Shown in pieces: positions 53,530-64,000 of a DNA stretch of 64,000 bases. The translations under genes and the position numbers were made by a program. The number at the start of each line of letters is the position of its first letter. Position 1 is the first letter of the stretch. The stretch comes from Bactrocera neohumeralis. Taxonomy: Eukaryota > Arthropoda > Insecta > Diptera > Tephritidae. The notes below the pieces were generated by a model that worked only from the letters and a program-made list of their open reading frames with translations, had not been told where the DNA came from and searched no databases. The stretch is taken from positions 16,000,236-16,064,235 of the forward strand of contig NW_026089623.1 in assembly GCF_024586455.1 (NCBI RefSeq). The letters are read 5' to 3'.

Positions 53530-54960
53530 CCATTGAGATTTTTTTATAAGTCTATCGTCCCTTTCTTTTAAATCTTGTTCACGTTTAATTGCTACCAGCT
53601 CTTTTATGTTGCACTCGACTTCAGGCTTCTGATGATTTTCTTCTTGTAGACGAGCAGTGTTCTATTTCACTCGAAGACGAAATTATTTAAAAGCTCTTGT
53701 TCTTATACTAAGATTTGGAGTGTTGTTTATAGTCTGTTGTACGCGTTCTACATGATTCTACCACTAACCAGGACTTTCGGTCCATAATTTTGAAGTCATG
53801 CGGTCATGATTTTGTGTATTCGTTCACCTCTTGGAAGAGCCGTGGCGATTATTAGATGCTTTCTTTCTCGCAATACTCTTTAGAAAGAGTTGACATAAAT
53901 GCTGCTTCCTAAGTCTTTCAACTACGGCCTCTGCATATTTTTCCATTTTATTTTCCTTCAATATACAGCGCTTTATTACGCGAGATACGCGATGTTTTCT
54001 CTACAACGTTTTTCTTTGGTTCAGCAATGAATGACATAGCATATTTTGTGGTTTCGCACTTACCGGCACATGAAAAAATCTATTTTCCAAATTAAGCATC
54101 GTATATGCATCTTGCATATTTGCAATGCCAATTGTAAAGGGGAATTGTCTCTAAGTATTTTCGCATTCAGTATCTTATAGTGTAATATAGTATATCCTCA
54201 TTTCGCCGTCAATTTTTGGTAGGAGAACAATTGGTGGTGCGTATGCCGAAGTGCTATGCCTTCTTCTAACCATAGTCCAACTTTTTTATCGACCGCTTTC
54301 GGTTATTAACTTACCTATCGTTCCCGCCTGTGTACTACTGAGATGCTGCAAATCGATATGTGATGCTTCACTTATACTAGAAACTAAACAAATGTCTCTA
54401 AATTCGTTGATCAATTTACCGATACGGTTCTCATCCTCTTCAATACTGCTTTCCTTAACAGCCACTCCGCGTACATCGATATTCCCGTATAATGACGTTG
54501 ATGTCTTAGTACACTTCACGCTATCAGTTCGTTAAACTCGTTTATTAGTTGTTAACTCTGCAACCAGGCGCTCCATAGCGCTTACGCTTTCTCTTTGTTC
54601 CACTCAACATACTTCCGTGTTTACCAAGTCCACTATCTATTTCCATATGCTTCGTTGATTCTGCTTCGTTGACACCTTGCTGTGTCCATGAAGTACTCGC
54701 CAGCGCCACCGATCTCTGCTATATTGTACCCTCTGGACTCATCGCGTGTTCCTTGAAAACACCCTTCGACTGTAGTACAGCGTAGTTCATGAACCCCGTC
54801 CACCTGCTCTATGGCGCAAACTTCTTCTCCGCACGTTTTAGATGTAATTTCTTTGGTACAAATACTTCTGTCGGTTGACAATTGCACTTCTTTTGCCAGC
54901 TTCGATCTTTCCTTGTAAAATTTGACACAAGATTTCATTCCCCAGCACGACGTAATAACT
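53530..54960 (-). pseudogene. Strongly decayed Gypsy relic
   Basis: Minus-strand scraps parallel the element at 45.6-50.9 kb. EENHQKPEVECNIKELVAIK (near 53600) parallels KTFNQKRKESREYNIGELVAIK. HLIIATALPRGE (near 53850) parallels HLLIATGVPRGN of the integrase. INEFRDICLVSSISEASHID and LQHLSSTQAGTIGKLI (54430-54300) parallel the segment before the RT. Order and strand agree with a single deleted copy. Frames are broken everywhere. Confidence 0.6.
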
Positions 54961-55513
54961 TAAATCGCGTTCATTAAGGGCATGGAAGTTAACATTCGAG
55001 ACTTGCTGTCTAAAACCATTTAGATGGTTACTAATTCGCTGCTGCCAATTCCAACAAAACGCATTACGAATTTGGCGTTCAAGGTATACGGGCTAGAGGT
55101 GGAGAAACATCGATGTTCACTGGCATCGATGTTTTTGGCGAAAACATCGATGAAACATCGACATTTTAAATAAAAAAAAATTAGCAGTTATTTCAGTTTA
55201 TTTGAACTTTATTTTAATTTGTGATGTTTAAAAATTAAAAGTAAAATTTTCAACAAAAAATATTCATTTTATTAATCACTTGTTAAATAAAAAAGAAAAC
55301 GAAAAACAAATAAAAATAAAATTGTTTATGATATTCATGCTCCACTTCTTTGGTATATAGTCCTATCCTTAGTTTGTAAATAAAAACTAAAAACAAATTT
55401 AATATCAATATTTCAATATACACATGGTCAAAAGAAAATAATAGTTCTTTAGGATATTGTGTTATCCCTACTTTACTATCTTTACTTACTATCCCGAACT
55501 CTACTATATATAT

Positions 55514-57492
55514 TTACATATTAATTACATGTTTGTTTTTGTTTAAGAAGAGGAGCTTATCGACAACGGTCGATGATTGCCGCGTGCGACGCTTACTTAT
55601 AAGTTGTCCAGCTTTGCTGAAAACTCTTTCAGATTCGCACGAAGATGCGGGGACGCAGAAGTATTTTTTAGCTAACGTTTTAAACGCGTCGCCATCTGTA
55701 GTAATCTAAAATATAATTAATACAATAAATTGGAAAAAATATGTTATTGCATAATTTCTTACCTGCCAGTACGAAAGAGGGTCACAGTTTTCCGGCTGGT
55801 TCTCCTTTCCAAAATGCTGTCTCATCAGGATAATGGCATCTGCCCAGGAAGAGTGCACCTTGTTTTGGCTTTTGACTTGTAGAAAAGAAAATCGGCTTGG
55901 TTCCTGTGTTGGTGATGTTGGCGGGTGTAGTGGGTTTGCAGGTAGTTTTGTAAACAGTTCAGGCTGCACAGCTTTGACACCTTCTTCCGCATTAAAGGGA
56001 TTACAAAATCCGTGTTTCTTAAAGCGGGGATCTAGTATGGTAGCAATTCGTGGTATTGTGCGTGTTTCATAGCTTGCGAGCCTCTTGGTAAGACTAAACT
56101 TGATGGTCGTGAATATGTTTTTGCCTTTTTCTGTGTTGACTTTAATATTGTTTACTTTATGATTCAGTTCGCATATGACTGGGATAATTATGGACGCTGA
56201 TACTTTTGTGTTTGTAGACACAGAAAGCGTCGTCTCTTCGAAGGGGGATAGCAACTCGGATATATCATTTAAAATATCCACTTCTTCTGCTGAAAACGGC
56301 AATGGAGCGCCACGAGAAGATACCAAAGCTAATGTAATAAATTCGTTTGTCTTCAGTATGCGCTTAATCATTTCGAATGCGCTATTCCAGCGAGTTGGCA
56401 TTTCTTGCAGAAGAGAATGCGGATTGTCCCCCTGAGCGCCCTTAAATTTCGAATATGCGATCTGGCTTCTCTTAAAAAAGCCAACTACCGACATACATTT
56501 TGTAAGAATTACGTCGAAATCGGGCAATCGGACATCTTGCACAATAAAGTTGATTGTATGCGCTACACAAGGCAAGTGCTTATATTCAAACAACTCACAT
56601 GCTATTAGCATCACCGCATCATTGTCAGTCACAACACAAACAACTTTATTCGTGACACCCCAATCATCAAGCACGCCCTTTAGTGTTTCAGAAATATTAA
56701 TAGCATTGTGATTGGTAGTGTCAAGAAGTTGCCTTGTTGCTAAAATTGCCGACTCCAACGTAAAACTATTTAAAACCAAATGGCACGTAACTGTAATGTA
56801 ACCTTCGTTTGCTTTGGATGTCCACAAGTCAGTCGTTATGGCCACAAAATCAATATCGTTAAGTACAGAATGGAGTTTATTCTTAAGAGACTCATATTGA
56901 GATGGAATCACTACGTCGCGCAGGTGTGACCTACTAGGTAACCTGTAGCGGGGGTCCATTTCTTTCATGAGCTCTTTAAATCTGTCATCCTAAACACAAG
57001 AAAAAGGTTGAACATCGGCAGCAATCATGTTCATGACCTTACTGTCTAGGAGACGTTTTCGTTTCGAGTCATTTTCATAAAAGGAAACCGATTTTCCAAC
57101 AAACTTTTCTAACATGTTTGGTTTCTGCGCAGTTCCCCCAACTTTAAGCCAATCAGCATGAACGTGCTTTAAGTGGTCCATTAGATTTGTTGTGTTTCCA
57201 CACGTCATTATTGGCTTACCACAGTAATTGCATATCCCATGCGTTTTTTCGCTGTTTCTTTTAAAATGATCCCAAGCTATAGAAACATCTCGCCTCCTCT
57301 TCTTTTGATCCTCATCAGGCTTTAGCTGTTCGCTTGCTGTTCCTATAACAAATAAACTGTATTAATGTCTATTCAATGCAAAAGTAAAAATGCATGCGAA
57401 TGTGCATGTGCTTTTCTGCAGAAATTCATCTACAATGCTTTTCTGAAGATAAATTCGGATATTTAGTACTTACTTTTCATAAACTTGTTCAT
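55514..57492 (-). pseudogene. hAT transposase (BED finger), three exons, one in-frame stop
   Basis: Exon 1 (57492-57474) ends A|GTAAGT. Exon 2 (57342-55763) follows an acceptor ...TTATAG and ends CAG|GTAAG. Exon 3 (55705-55514) follows ...ATTTTAG. Phases agree throughout, giving about 596 residues. BED zinc finger: VSIAWDHFKRN, GICNYCGKPIMTCG and MDHLKHVHADW (exon 2 start). Core: FVAITTDLWTSKANEGYITV, HLPCVAHTINFIVQDV and LQEMPTRWNSAFEMI, then TIPRIATILDPRFK. Exon 3 carries the dimerisation domain KYFCVPASSCESERVFSKAG and later VVDKLLFLNKN. The only defect seen is a TAG (56992-56990) after QPFSCV, in frame between the finger and the core. It is probably a recently disabled copy; stop suppression or sequencing error is possible. 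Confidence 0.85.
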
Positions 57493-57534
57493 GTTTAAGT
57501 ACCACCACACTCACGCCAACACCACCAACAAGTA

Positions 57535-58298
57535 TCGGGTGATTTTTTAAGAGCTTGATAACTTTTTTTTAAAAAAAAAACGCATAAAATTTGCAAAATC
57601 TCATCGGTTCTTTATTTGAAACGTTAGATTGGTTCATGACATTTACTTTTTGAAGATAATTTCATTTAAATGTTGACCGCGGCTGCGTCTTAGGTGGTCC
57701 ATTCGGAAAGTCCAATTTTGGGCAACTTTTTCGAGCATTTCGGCCGGAATAGCCCGAATTTCTTCGGAAATGTTGTCTTCCAAAGCTGGAATAGTTGCTG
57801 GCTTATTTCTGTAGACTTTAGACTTGACGTAGCCCCACAAAAAATAGTCTAAAGGCGTTAAATCGCATGATCTTGGTGGCCAACTTACGGGTCCATTTCT
57901 TGAGATGAATTGTTCTCCGAAGTTCTCCGAATCTTGTTGAAACCACATGTCAACCAAGATGCTAACAAACTTTTTGTTGCCAAAAATGGAAGAACTGAAC
58001 TTGGTTGACATGTGGTTTCAACAAGATGGCGCTACATGCCACACAGCTCGCGATTCTATGGCCATTTCCGAAGAAATTCGGGCTATTCCGGCCGAAATGC
58101 TCGAAAAAGTTGCCCAAAATTGGACTTTCCGAATGGACCACCTAAGACGCAGCCGCGGTCAACATTTAAATGAAATTATCTTCAAAAGTAAATGTCATGA
58201 ACCAATCTAACGTTTCAAATAAAGAACCGATGAGATTTTGCAAATTTTATGCGTTTTTTTTTTAAAAAAAGTTATCAAGCTCTTAAAAAATCACCCGA
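57535..58298. mobile_element. Foldback rosa-like mariner, TA duplication
   Basis: TA (57533-57534 and 58299-58300) flanks TCGGGTGATTTTTTAAGAGC at both ends. Each arm is the C-terminal half of the same transposase gene plus its 3' end, in opposite orientation, meeting at a short spacer near 57955-58000. The left arm (minus) reads VDMWFQQD and SCDLTPLDYFLWGYVKS but lacks GATCHTARDSMAILRE. The right arm (plus) reads VDMWFQQDGATCHTARDSMA and then skips to SEEIRAIPAEMLEKV. The two arms thus carry different internal deletions. There is no natural 5' end. Confidence 0.85.
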
Positions 58299-59543
58299 TA
58301 TAACTAAAATAACACTATTCTGTTAATAATTTATAATAAGATTAAATGATATATGTACTTACAATTCGACTGTCTTCCTCTATGTGCCTTAGAGATGGAA
58401 AAACATCGATTTTGCCCCGCTAAGCATCGATGTTGCCGATGTTTCGCAAACATATGTCGATGTCATCGATGTTCGCATCGATGTTTCTCCACCTCTAGTA
58501 CGGACGTGTTTTTTAACTCGCTCCGTGTATTCACATTGTGCAAAAAGTAACCAATTAATAAAAATAAAATAAAAACTAACAATCAACAAAAAATCAGTGC
58601 TCACAAATTATTATTTATAAACATAAGTAAATAGTGCACGAAATAAATAGATAAAAACAAAACAAAAAATAAAATAAAAACAATAATGAGTGCTTCGCAG
58701 CCTCACCAGCAAGGCCGTAGGCATTCCTTAAATGCCTACTTTAGCCTTGTCGACCCAACAACAATGGCAATAAAAAGGGTAACGGCGATGATGAGTCATC
58801 GCGGCGATCAGCAGAAAAGTAAAAGACATTCAGCAGAGGCAGCAGAAAACAACAATCAGGCAACAACAAATGCGCTGACAGCAACCAGTCTGCAGGTACC
58901 ATCAAGCGCGCGGGCAAGGAAGAAAATCACATCGCAAGGTGAGAACGTAAAAAGAAGGCCCGTCTGTACAAACAATATAAAAAGGAAATTAAGTCCTTCA
59001 AAGTCAGTGGTCAATCCTAAGAAATTTCAAGGCGGCACACCAAATAATAATAAAACGGAAGTTTTAAATGGCAACAGAATTTCCATACTAAGCAATGGTT
59101 CAGACGACGATGCAAAGGGTATCTCCACAGTCGTTAATGCCAAACCATCTCCAATATATTTACGCGAGCGTAGCAGTAATACTCTTGTTGCGAAATTAAG
59201 TGAAATTGTAGGTACTAACAATTTTCATATAGTGCCTGTGAAAGAAGGCAATATAGATGAAACCAAAATTCAGTCCTACACTGAAAAAAGTTTTATGGAC
59301 ATCGTTAAATTTTTGTCAAATAAAAACAAGAATTATTATTCGTATCAATTGAAGAGCTCTAAGGGCCTAGTTGTTGTAATTAAGGGTATAGAGTCCGCCG
59401 TAGACTCTAGTGAAGTCAAAGAAGCATTGGAAGAATGCGGTTTTGGTACTAAAACAGTAGTAAATATGTATATTTAATAGAAATAAAGTACCACAGCCAA
59501 TGTTTAAAATTGAATTGTTGCCGAACTCAAATCAACTTAAAAA

Positions 59544-60185
59544 CAAGAAAAAACGTTAACTTCGGCTGTGTGTGTTCAGTTGTATGGAAGCTATATGCTA
59601 TAGCAATCCGATCTGAACAAGTTTTTCGGAGATTACATTGTTGCCTTAGAGAATAATCTATACCCAATTTGCTGAAGATATATTGTCAAATGAGAAAGTT
59701 TTCCATACAAGAACTTGATTCCAATCGTTTAGTTTGTATGGTAGCTATATGCTATAGTTAACCGATCTGACCAATATCTTCGGAGATTACATTGTTTCTT
59801 TAGAAAATAATCTATACCAAATTTGGTGAAGATACATTGTCAAATGTGAAAGTTTTCCATAAAAGAACTTGATTCCGTTCGTTCAGTTTATATGGCAGCT
59901 ATATGTTATAGTGGTCCGATATCGGCCGTTCCGACAAATGAGCAGCTTCTTGAAGAGTAAATGACGTTTACAAAATTTCAAAAGGATATCTTAAAAACTG
60001 AGGGACTAGTACGTATATATACAGACGGACGGACGGACGGACAGACAGACAGACGGACATGGTTAAATCGACTCAGCTCAACATACTGATCATTTATATA
60101 TATACTTTATAGGGTCTCCGACGCTTCTTTCTGGGTGTTACAAACATCGTGACAAACATAATACATATATCCTGTTTAGGGTATA
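59544..60185 (-). mobile_element. DINE-1-like family A inside Jockey ORF1
   Basis: On the plus strand it starts CAAG after AACTTAAAAA, shows CGTTAACTTCGGCTGTG (3' stem remnant), tandem units and the GTCY microsatellite in inverse (ACGGACGGACGGACGG), and ends ...TTTAGGGTATA before AAAAGGAAACACA. It is shorter than the copy at 10282, with fewer tandem units. The interrupted protein gives nearly base-exact ends. Confidence 0.85.
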
Positions 60186-60399
60186 AAAAGGAAACACATC
60201 CAATATATAATTTTAAATATTTGCTGCATCGTAGAGTAACTGTTGAAGAACCACAAAGAAGAAAAGAAACGGTCCGGTACAATGTACTAACTGCCAAGAA
60301 TATGGGCATACTAAATGCACTCTACGCAGTGTTTGTGTGGTATGTGGTGATTTACATCCCATTTCAATATTCACCCTTAAGAAAGAAGAATTAAATAAA

Positions 60400-61462
60400 C
60401 AAGTAAGGAAGGGCCAAGTTCGCGTGTCACCGAACATTTTATACTCTCGCATGATAAAGTCATAATCGAGATTTCATTATACGTCATTTACATATTTTTC
60501 AAATGCCGTATTTGTATAAAGTTTTATTCCGCTATCATCATTGGTTCCTAATGTTTATACTCGCATTATACAGAAAAGGCATCAGATGGAATTCAAAATA
60601 GCGTTATATTGGAAGAAGACGTGGTTGTGAACTGATTTCACCCATATTTCGTACATGCCATCAGGGTGTTAAGAAAATATTATATACCGAATTTCATTGA
60701 AATCGGTCTAGTAGTTCCTGAGATATGGTTTTTGGTCCATAAGTGGGCGAGGCCACGCCCATTTTCAATTTAAAAAAACCCTGGGTGCAGCTTCCTTCTC
60801 TCACTTCTTCCGTAAAATTTAGTGTTTCTGACGTTTTTTGTTAGTCGGTTAACGCACTTTTAGTGATTTTCAACATAACCTTTGTAAGGGAGGTGGGCGT
60901 GGTTATTATCCGATTTCTTTCATTTTTGAACTGTATATGGAAATGCCTGAAGAAAACGACTCTATGGAGTTTGGTTGACATAGCTAGAGTAGTTTCCGAG
61001 ATATGTACAATAAACTTAGTAGTGGGCGGGGCCACTCCCACTTTTCCAAAAAATTACGTCCAAATATGCCCCTTCCTAAAGCTATCCTTTGTGCCAAATT
61101 TCACTATAATATCTTTATTTATGGCTTAGTTATGACACTTTATAGGTTTTCGGTTTCCGCCATTTTGTGGGCGTGGCAGTTGGCCGATTTGGCCCATCTT
61201 CGAACTCAACCTTCTTATGGAGCCAAAGAATACCTGTAATCATCATGATATCTCAATTTTTACTCAAGTTACAGCTTGCACGGACGGACGGACAGAAGGA
61301 CGGACGGACAGACAGACATCCGGATTTCGACTCTACTCGTCACCCTGATCACTTTGGTATATATAACCCTATATCTGACTCTGTTAGTTTTAGGACTTAC
61401 AAACAACCGTTTTGTGAACAAAACTATAATACTCTCCTTAGCAACATTGTTGCGAGAGTATA
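60400..61462 (-). mobile_element. DINE-1-like family B inside Jockey ORF1, full length
   Basis: It starts CAAGTAAGGAAGGGCC after GAATTAAATAAA and ends GTTGCGAGAGTATA before AAAATGCAGC. ORF1 reads EELNK before it and KCSNC after it. It is complete, with the stem GTGTCACCGAAC, the body and the inverse GTCY microsatellite. It is the best copy in the window for defining the family. Confidence 0.88.
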
Positions 61463-61851
61463 AAAATGCAGCAATTGTGGAGGAAATCACACTGCTAACT
61501 ATAGGGGTTGTCCTGTATATAAAGATTTGAGATCGAAGTTGTCACAGGGTATTTAAGCACGTCGTAACCACATGTTACAAACACCCCGTAATAAAATTAT
61601 AACAACGTCAGAGAAAAGTTCGAAACATATTACTTCTATCAAAAATAGTATGCAAGGAAGCTATGCAAATATGGTGAAAGGCAACACTGTGCACATGCAA
61701 CTGCCGCAAAATCCTCCAAATGGAGGTATTGAAACTATGATTATAAATCTTACACAGTGTACACACAATTTATGTCTAGGATGCAAAACATGATCCAGGA
61801 TTTAATAAAATCACAAAACCAAGTGCTGCAAAATTTATTAAGTAAAAATTG

Positions 61852-63598
61852 AGCTTACTAAATATCTGTATATGGAATGCTAACGGTGTTAACCAACATA
61901 AATTTGGACTTATTAGATTTCTGGATGAAAATAATATTGATGTAATGCTATTGTCAGGAACTCATCTTTCGAACAAAAACAATATCTTTATACCGGGATT
62001 TAGACTCTATGTTACAAACCACCCAGATGGAAAGGCACATGGAGGAACGCAGTGTTGGTTAGAAAACGATTAAATCACCACACATTAAAATCTTATGCCA
62101 CAGCGCAATTACAAGCTATGACAATAACTATAAAAAATCGCTGCGGTGACTTAACACGTTGAGGACGGCGCAGGTTTTACTAGTACGTTCCATCTGGCGG
62201 TTCATTGAGTTGATTTGCGCAACGTCAATGCATGGTACATTCACAAGAAGTGGGGTACCAAGCAGTACGATGTATTAAAATTTAGAGAAATTATTATAGA
62301 TGCCACATTAATATTGAGTACAAAATAAACACAGAAAGAAATATTGACGAAAGCATAAGAGAAGTCAATGATATAATAACCAGCGCAGCTATTTTAGTAA
62401 CACCATACAAAAGCTATAAGCGGCTTGGTCCCAGAAAAATCTTTCCAACTTGCCTATACGAGACTTGGGTAGAGATTGGGCTCGAAGTGACGAGGAAAAG
62501 GCTAATTGTTTTGCAAATCACCTTGAAAAGGTATTTCAACCTAATTTGCCACAGAACAAATTTAAGCTGCCAATCTTACCCAACATAGCTAAAATCATCT
62601 AAAAAATCGCCGGGACATGATAATATTTCCACAAAACTGTTAATTGAGTTACCAATTATTGCTATAGAGGTACTCTTATTGCTCTTCAGTGCAATTCTTA
62701 GCTTCGGATACTATCCAATTTCATGGAAAAAGTCGCAGATTATCTTGATAGATAAACCTGGGAAAGACTTAACACAGCCGTCTTCATACAGACCAATCAG
62801 TCTTCCACCCTGTTTTCTTACAGTATTTGAAAAAGTATTGCTATCGAAGATGTCTCCTTTCCTCCACGAAAATAATACAATACCAATGCATCAATTCGGT
62901 TGTCGTGCGAAACATGGCACAATAGAGCAAGTAAATAGAATTACTAACGAAATAAGGAAAGCATTTGAACACAGGGAGTACTGTTCAGCAATATTTTTAG
63001 ATGTAGCTCAGGCGTTTGATAAGGTGTGGCACGAAATTCTTTTACTATAAGATTCTACCTTTAGAATTGTATAAAACATTGGAGTCTTATCTAAATAATA
63101 TACAATTTATATTGAAAGTAGGAGATTTCATATCTGATGAAAGACAGATAAGGGCTGGTGTACCACAGGGCAGCGTTGTAGGCCCAACTCTATACATCAT
63201 ATATATAGCAGATCTTTCGACACCTGGCAGTATATTTACTTCAACTTTTGCGGATGACACAGCTATAGTGAGCAGTAACAACTGCCACATTTTAACATCA
63301 TGAATATTAGCGGAGCACTCAAGTTCTGTCGTCGAAGAATGGCTAGCGAACTGGCGTATAAATGTGAATGAACAGAAGTGTAAGCATGTTACATTTTCGC
63401 TTAGACAAAAAATGTGCCCGGCAGTAAAAATAAACAATATTTTAGTAGCCCAAGCGAACGAAGTAACATATCTTGGTATTCAACTAGATAGAAGGCTCAC
63501 GTGGAGAAAACACATCTCTAGCAAAATAACATGTATGAAGATTAGAGCTGCAAATTTAAATTGGCTTTTAAATAAAAACTGTAAACTTAGTCTAGACA
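61852..63598 (+). pseudogene. Jockey ORF2: endonuclease and reverse transcriptase relic
   Basis: The endonuclease start reads LLNICIWNANGVNQHKFGL and NNIDVMLLSGTHLS (usual E-T-H changed to G-T-H at the catalytic Glu), then YVTNHPDGKAHGGTQ. Most of the endonuclease is deleted, and unassigned sequence occupies about 62150-62280. The RT linker and palm follow: RDWARSDEEKANCFANHLEK, SPGHDNISTKLL, LIDKPGKDLTQPSSYRPISL, MHQFGCRAKHGTIEQVNRI and FLDVAQAFDKVWH. After a frame change come RQIRAGVPQGSVVGPTLY and FADDTAIVSS (catalytic), then EVTYLGIQLDRRLTWRKH. It stops at SLDS, where the next element starts. It is inactive through deletion and frame changes. Confidence 0.85.
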
Positions 63599-64000
63599 GC
63601 CGAACGATTTTCTACTCGGCTTGCACTCCTGCTCTCTGAGAGCACTCGTCAACAACTCGGTATAAGGGAACTGTGGGACGGCATTTCAAACTCCTTACGT
63701 ACAGCTGCAACCGAAACCATTGGTTTTCGGAAAGTGCAAAAGAACAGCTGGTACGACGAGGAGTGCCGTGTCGCAGCGGAGAGAAAACAGGCTGCCTACC
63801 TCGCAACGTTACGATCGACCACTACACGTGCGGGATGGGATACATACCGAGAGTTGAAGAGGGAAGCGAGACGCATTTGTAGACAGAAGAAGAAAGAGGC
63901 CGAAATGCGTGAGTACGAAGAGCTTGATAAGCTGGACGACAGGGGTAATGCTCGAAAATTTTACGAAAAAATGCGGCGGCTTACAGAAGGTTTCAAGACC
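63599..64000 (+). pseudogene. RTE/craft-like non-LTR ORF2 fragment, runs off the window
   Basis: An open frame from the junction with the Jockey element to the window edge (134 codons) has no start. It reads ERFSTRLALLLSESTRQQLG, then RELWDGISNSLRTAATETIG, NSWYDEECRVAAERKQAAYL and RELKREARRICRQKKKEAEM, then GNARKFYEKMRRLTEGFK. This is the linker between endonuclease and reverse transcriptase in RTE/craft-type elements. The frame has no stops in view, so it may be a fairly young copy continuing past 64000. The missing 5' part and abrupt join to Jockey text suggest 5' truncation or a deletion. Confidence 0.75.

Larger units (their letters stand above)
55094..58497 (-). mobile_element. hAT element with BED-finger transposase, three exons
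   Basis: The termini are inverted repeats TAGAGGTGGAGAAACATCGA (one difference at the right end). Flanks are ATACGGGC and GTACGGAC, an 8-bp duplication with two mismatches. Both subterminal regions are packed with CATCGATG words, probable transposase binding sites. A palindromic rosa-type mariner (57535-58298) is inserted upstream of exon 1. Confidence 0.85.
58686..61850 (+). pseudogene. Jockey ORF1 (Gag-like), split by two repeats
   Basis: The N-terminal 263 codons are open: a basic, Asn/Ser-rich region, then NFHIVPVKEGNIDETK, YYSYQLKSSKGLVVVIKG and SSEVKEALEECGFGTKT (PRE_C2HC domain). A small insertion near 59466 breaks the frame (NMYI, stop). The text then continues NKVPQPMFKIELLPN to the family A repeat and resumes ETHPIYNFKYLLHRRVT. 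After a second frame slip it reads CTNCQEYGHTKCTLRSVC and VVCGDLHPIS to the family B repeat. It resumes CSNCGGNHTANYRGCPVY (zinc knuckles). These proteins bind the element RNA. It is non-functional here. Confidence 0.85.
58500..63598 (+). mobile_element. Jockey-clade non-LTR element with two DINE-1-like insertions
   Basis: It has a 5' UTR and ORF1 (from 58686), ORF2 endonuclease and reverse transcriptase text to 63598, where an unrelated non-LTR fragment abuts. Two DINE-1-like repeats split ORF1 at 59544 and 60400; removing them restores the ORF1 order. Same family as 13185-16240. Confidence 0.85.

Noticed and set aside
57643..58210. Two overlapping convergent genes
   Set aside because: They are the two arms of a palindromic mariner, not independent genes.

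Overview
The window is eukaryotic, AT-rich, intron-bearing DNA from a higher dipteran, most likely a tephritid fruit fly. This is inferred from the element types: a rosa-like DD41D mariner, a DD37D maT transposon, DINE-1-like repeats with GTCY microsatellites, BEL/Pao and Jockey elements. It is almost entirely transposable elements (TEs), many nested, with one believable host exon (a BTB/POZ exon near 51.6 kb). There is one retro-pseudogene, of S-adenosylhomocysteine hydrolase. All functional calls rest on motif recognition by eye; no database search was run.

Layout. 0.3-3.3 kb: a minus-strand Helitron Rep/helicase relic split by a hAT element with a near-perfect 8-bp target duplication. 3.5-9.8 kb: RTE-like and Tc1-like scraps, a palindromic rosa-type mariner derivative, a 0.6-kb MITE, and a maT transposon with an intact 345-aa transposase. 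10.3-19.4 kb: two DINE-1-like repeats, a decayed Jockey-clade element, the AHCY pseudogene, a hAT transposase fragment, a tRNA-derived SINE and a Tc1-type MITE. 19.6-29.9 kb: a BEL/Pao element (BEL-1, about 9.07 kb, RT core deleted) sits inside the protease region of another BEL element (BEL-3), with a 5-bp GGATC duplication. 27.3-35.7 kb: a roughly 4-kb direct duplication broken by a 100-N gap, probably an unmerged second haplotype. 35.6-44.8 kb: BEL-2, with an intact 1803-codon Gag-Pol polyprotein plus a downstream zinc-knuckle ORF. 45.6-50.9 kb: a Ty3/Gypsy element with both LTRs. 51.5-52 kb: the BTB exon. 52.4-55 kb: a second Helitron relic and a second Gypsy relic. 55.1-58.5 kb: a three-exon BED-finger hAT element carrying a foldback mariner. 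58.5-63.6 kb: a plus-strand Jockey element interrupted by two DINE-1-like repeats. 63.6 kb to the end: a non-LTR fragment running off the window.

The parts do not form a host pathway. They form a layered record of insertions whose relative order can be read from reconstructed target sites. Nearly every protein-coding TE relic before 58.5 kb lies on the minus strand, so plus-strand transcription through the region would be antisense to most of them.
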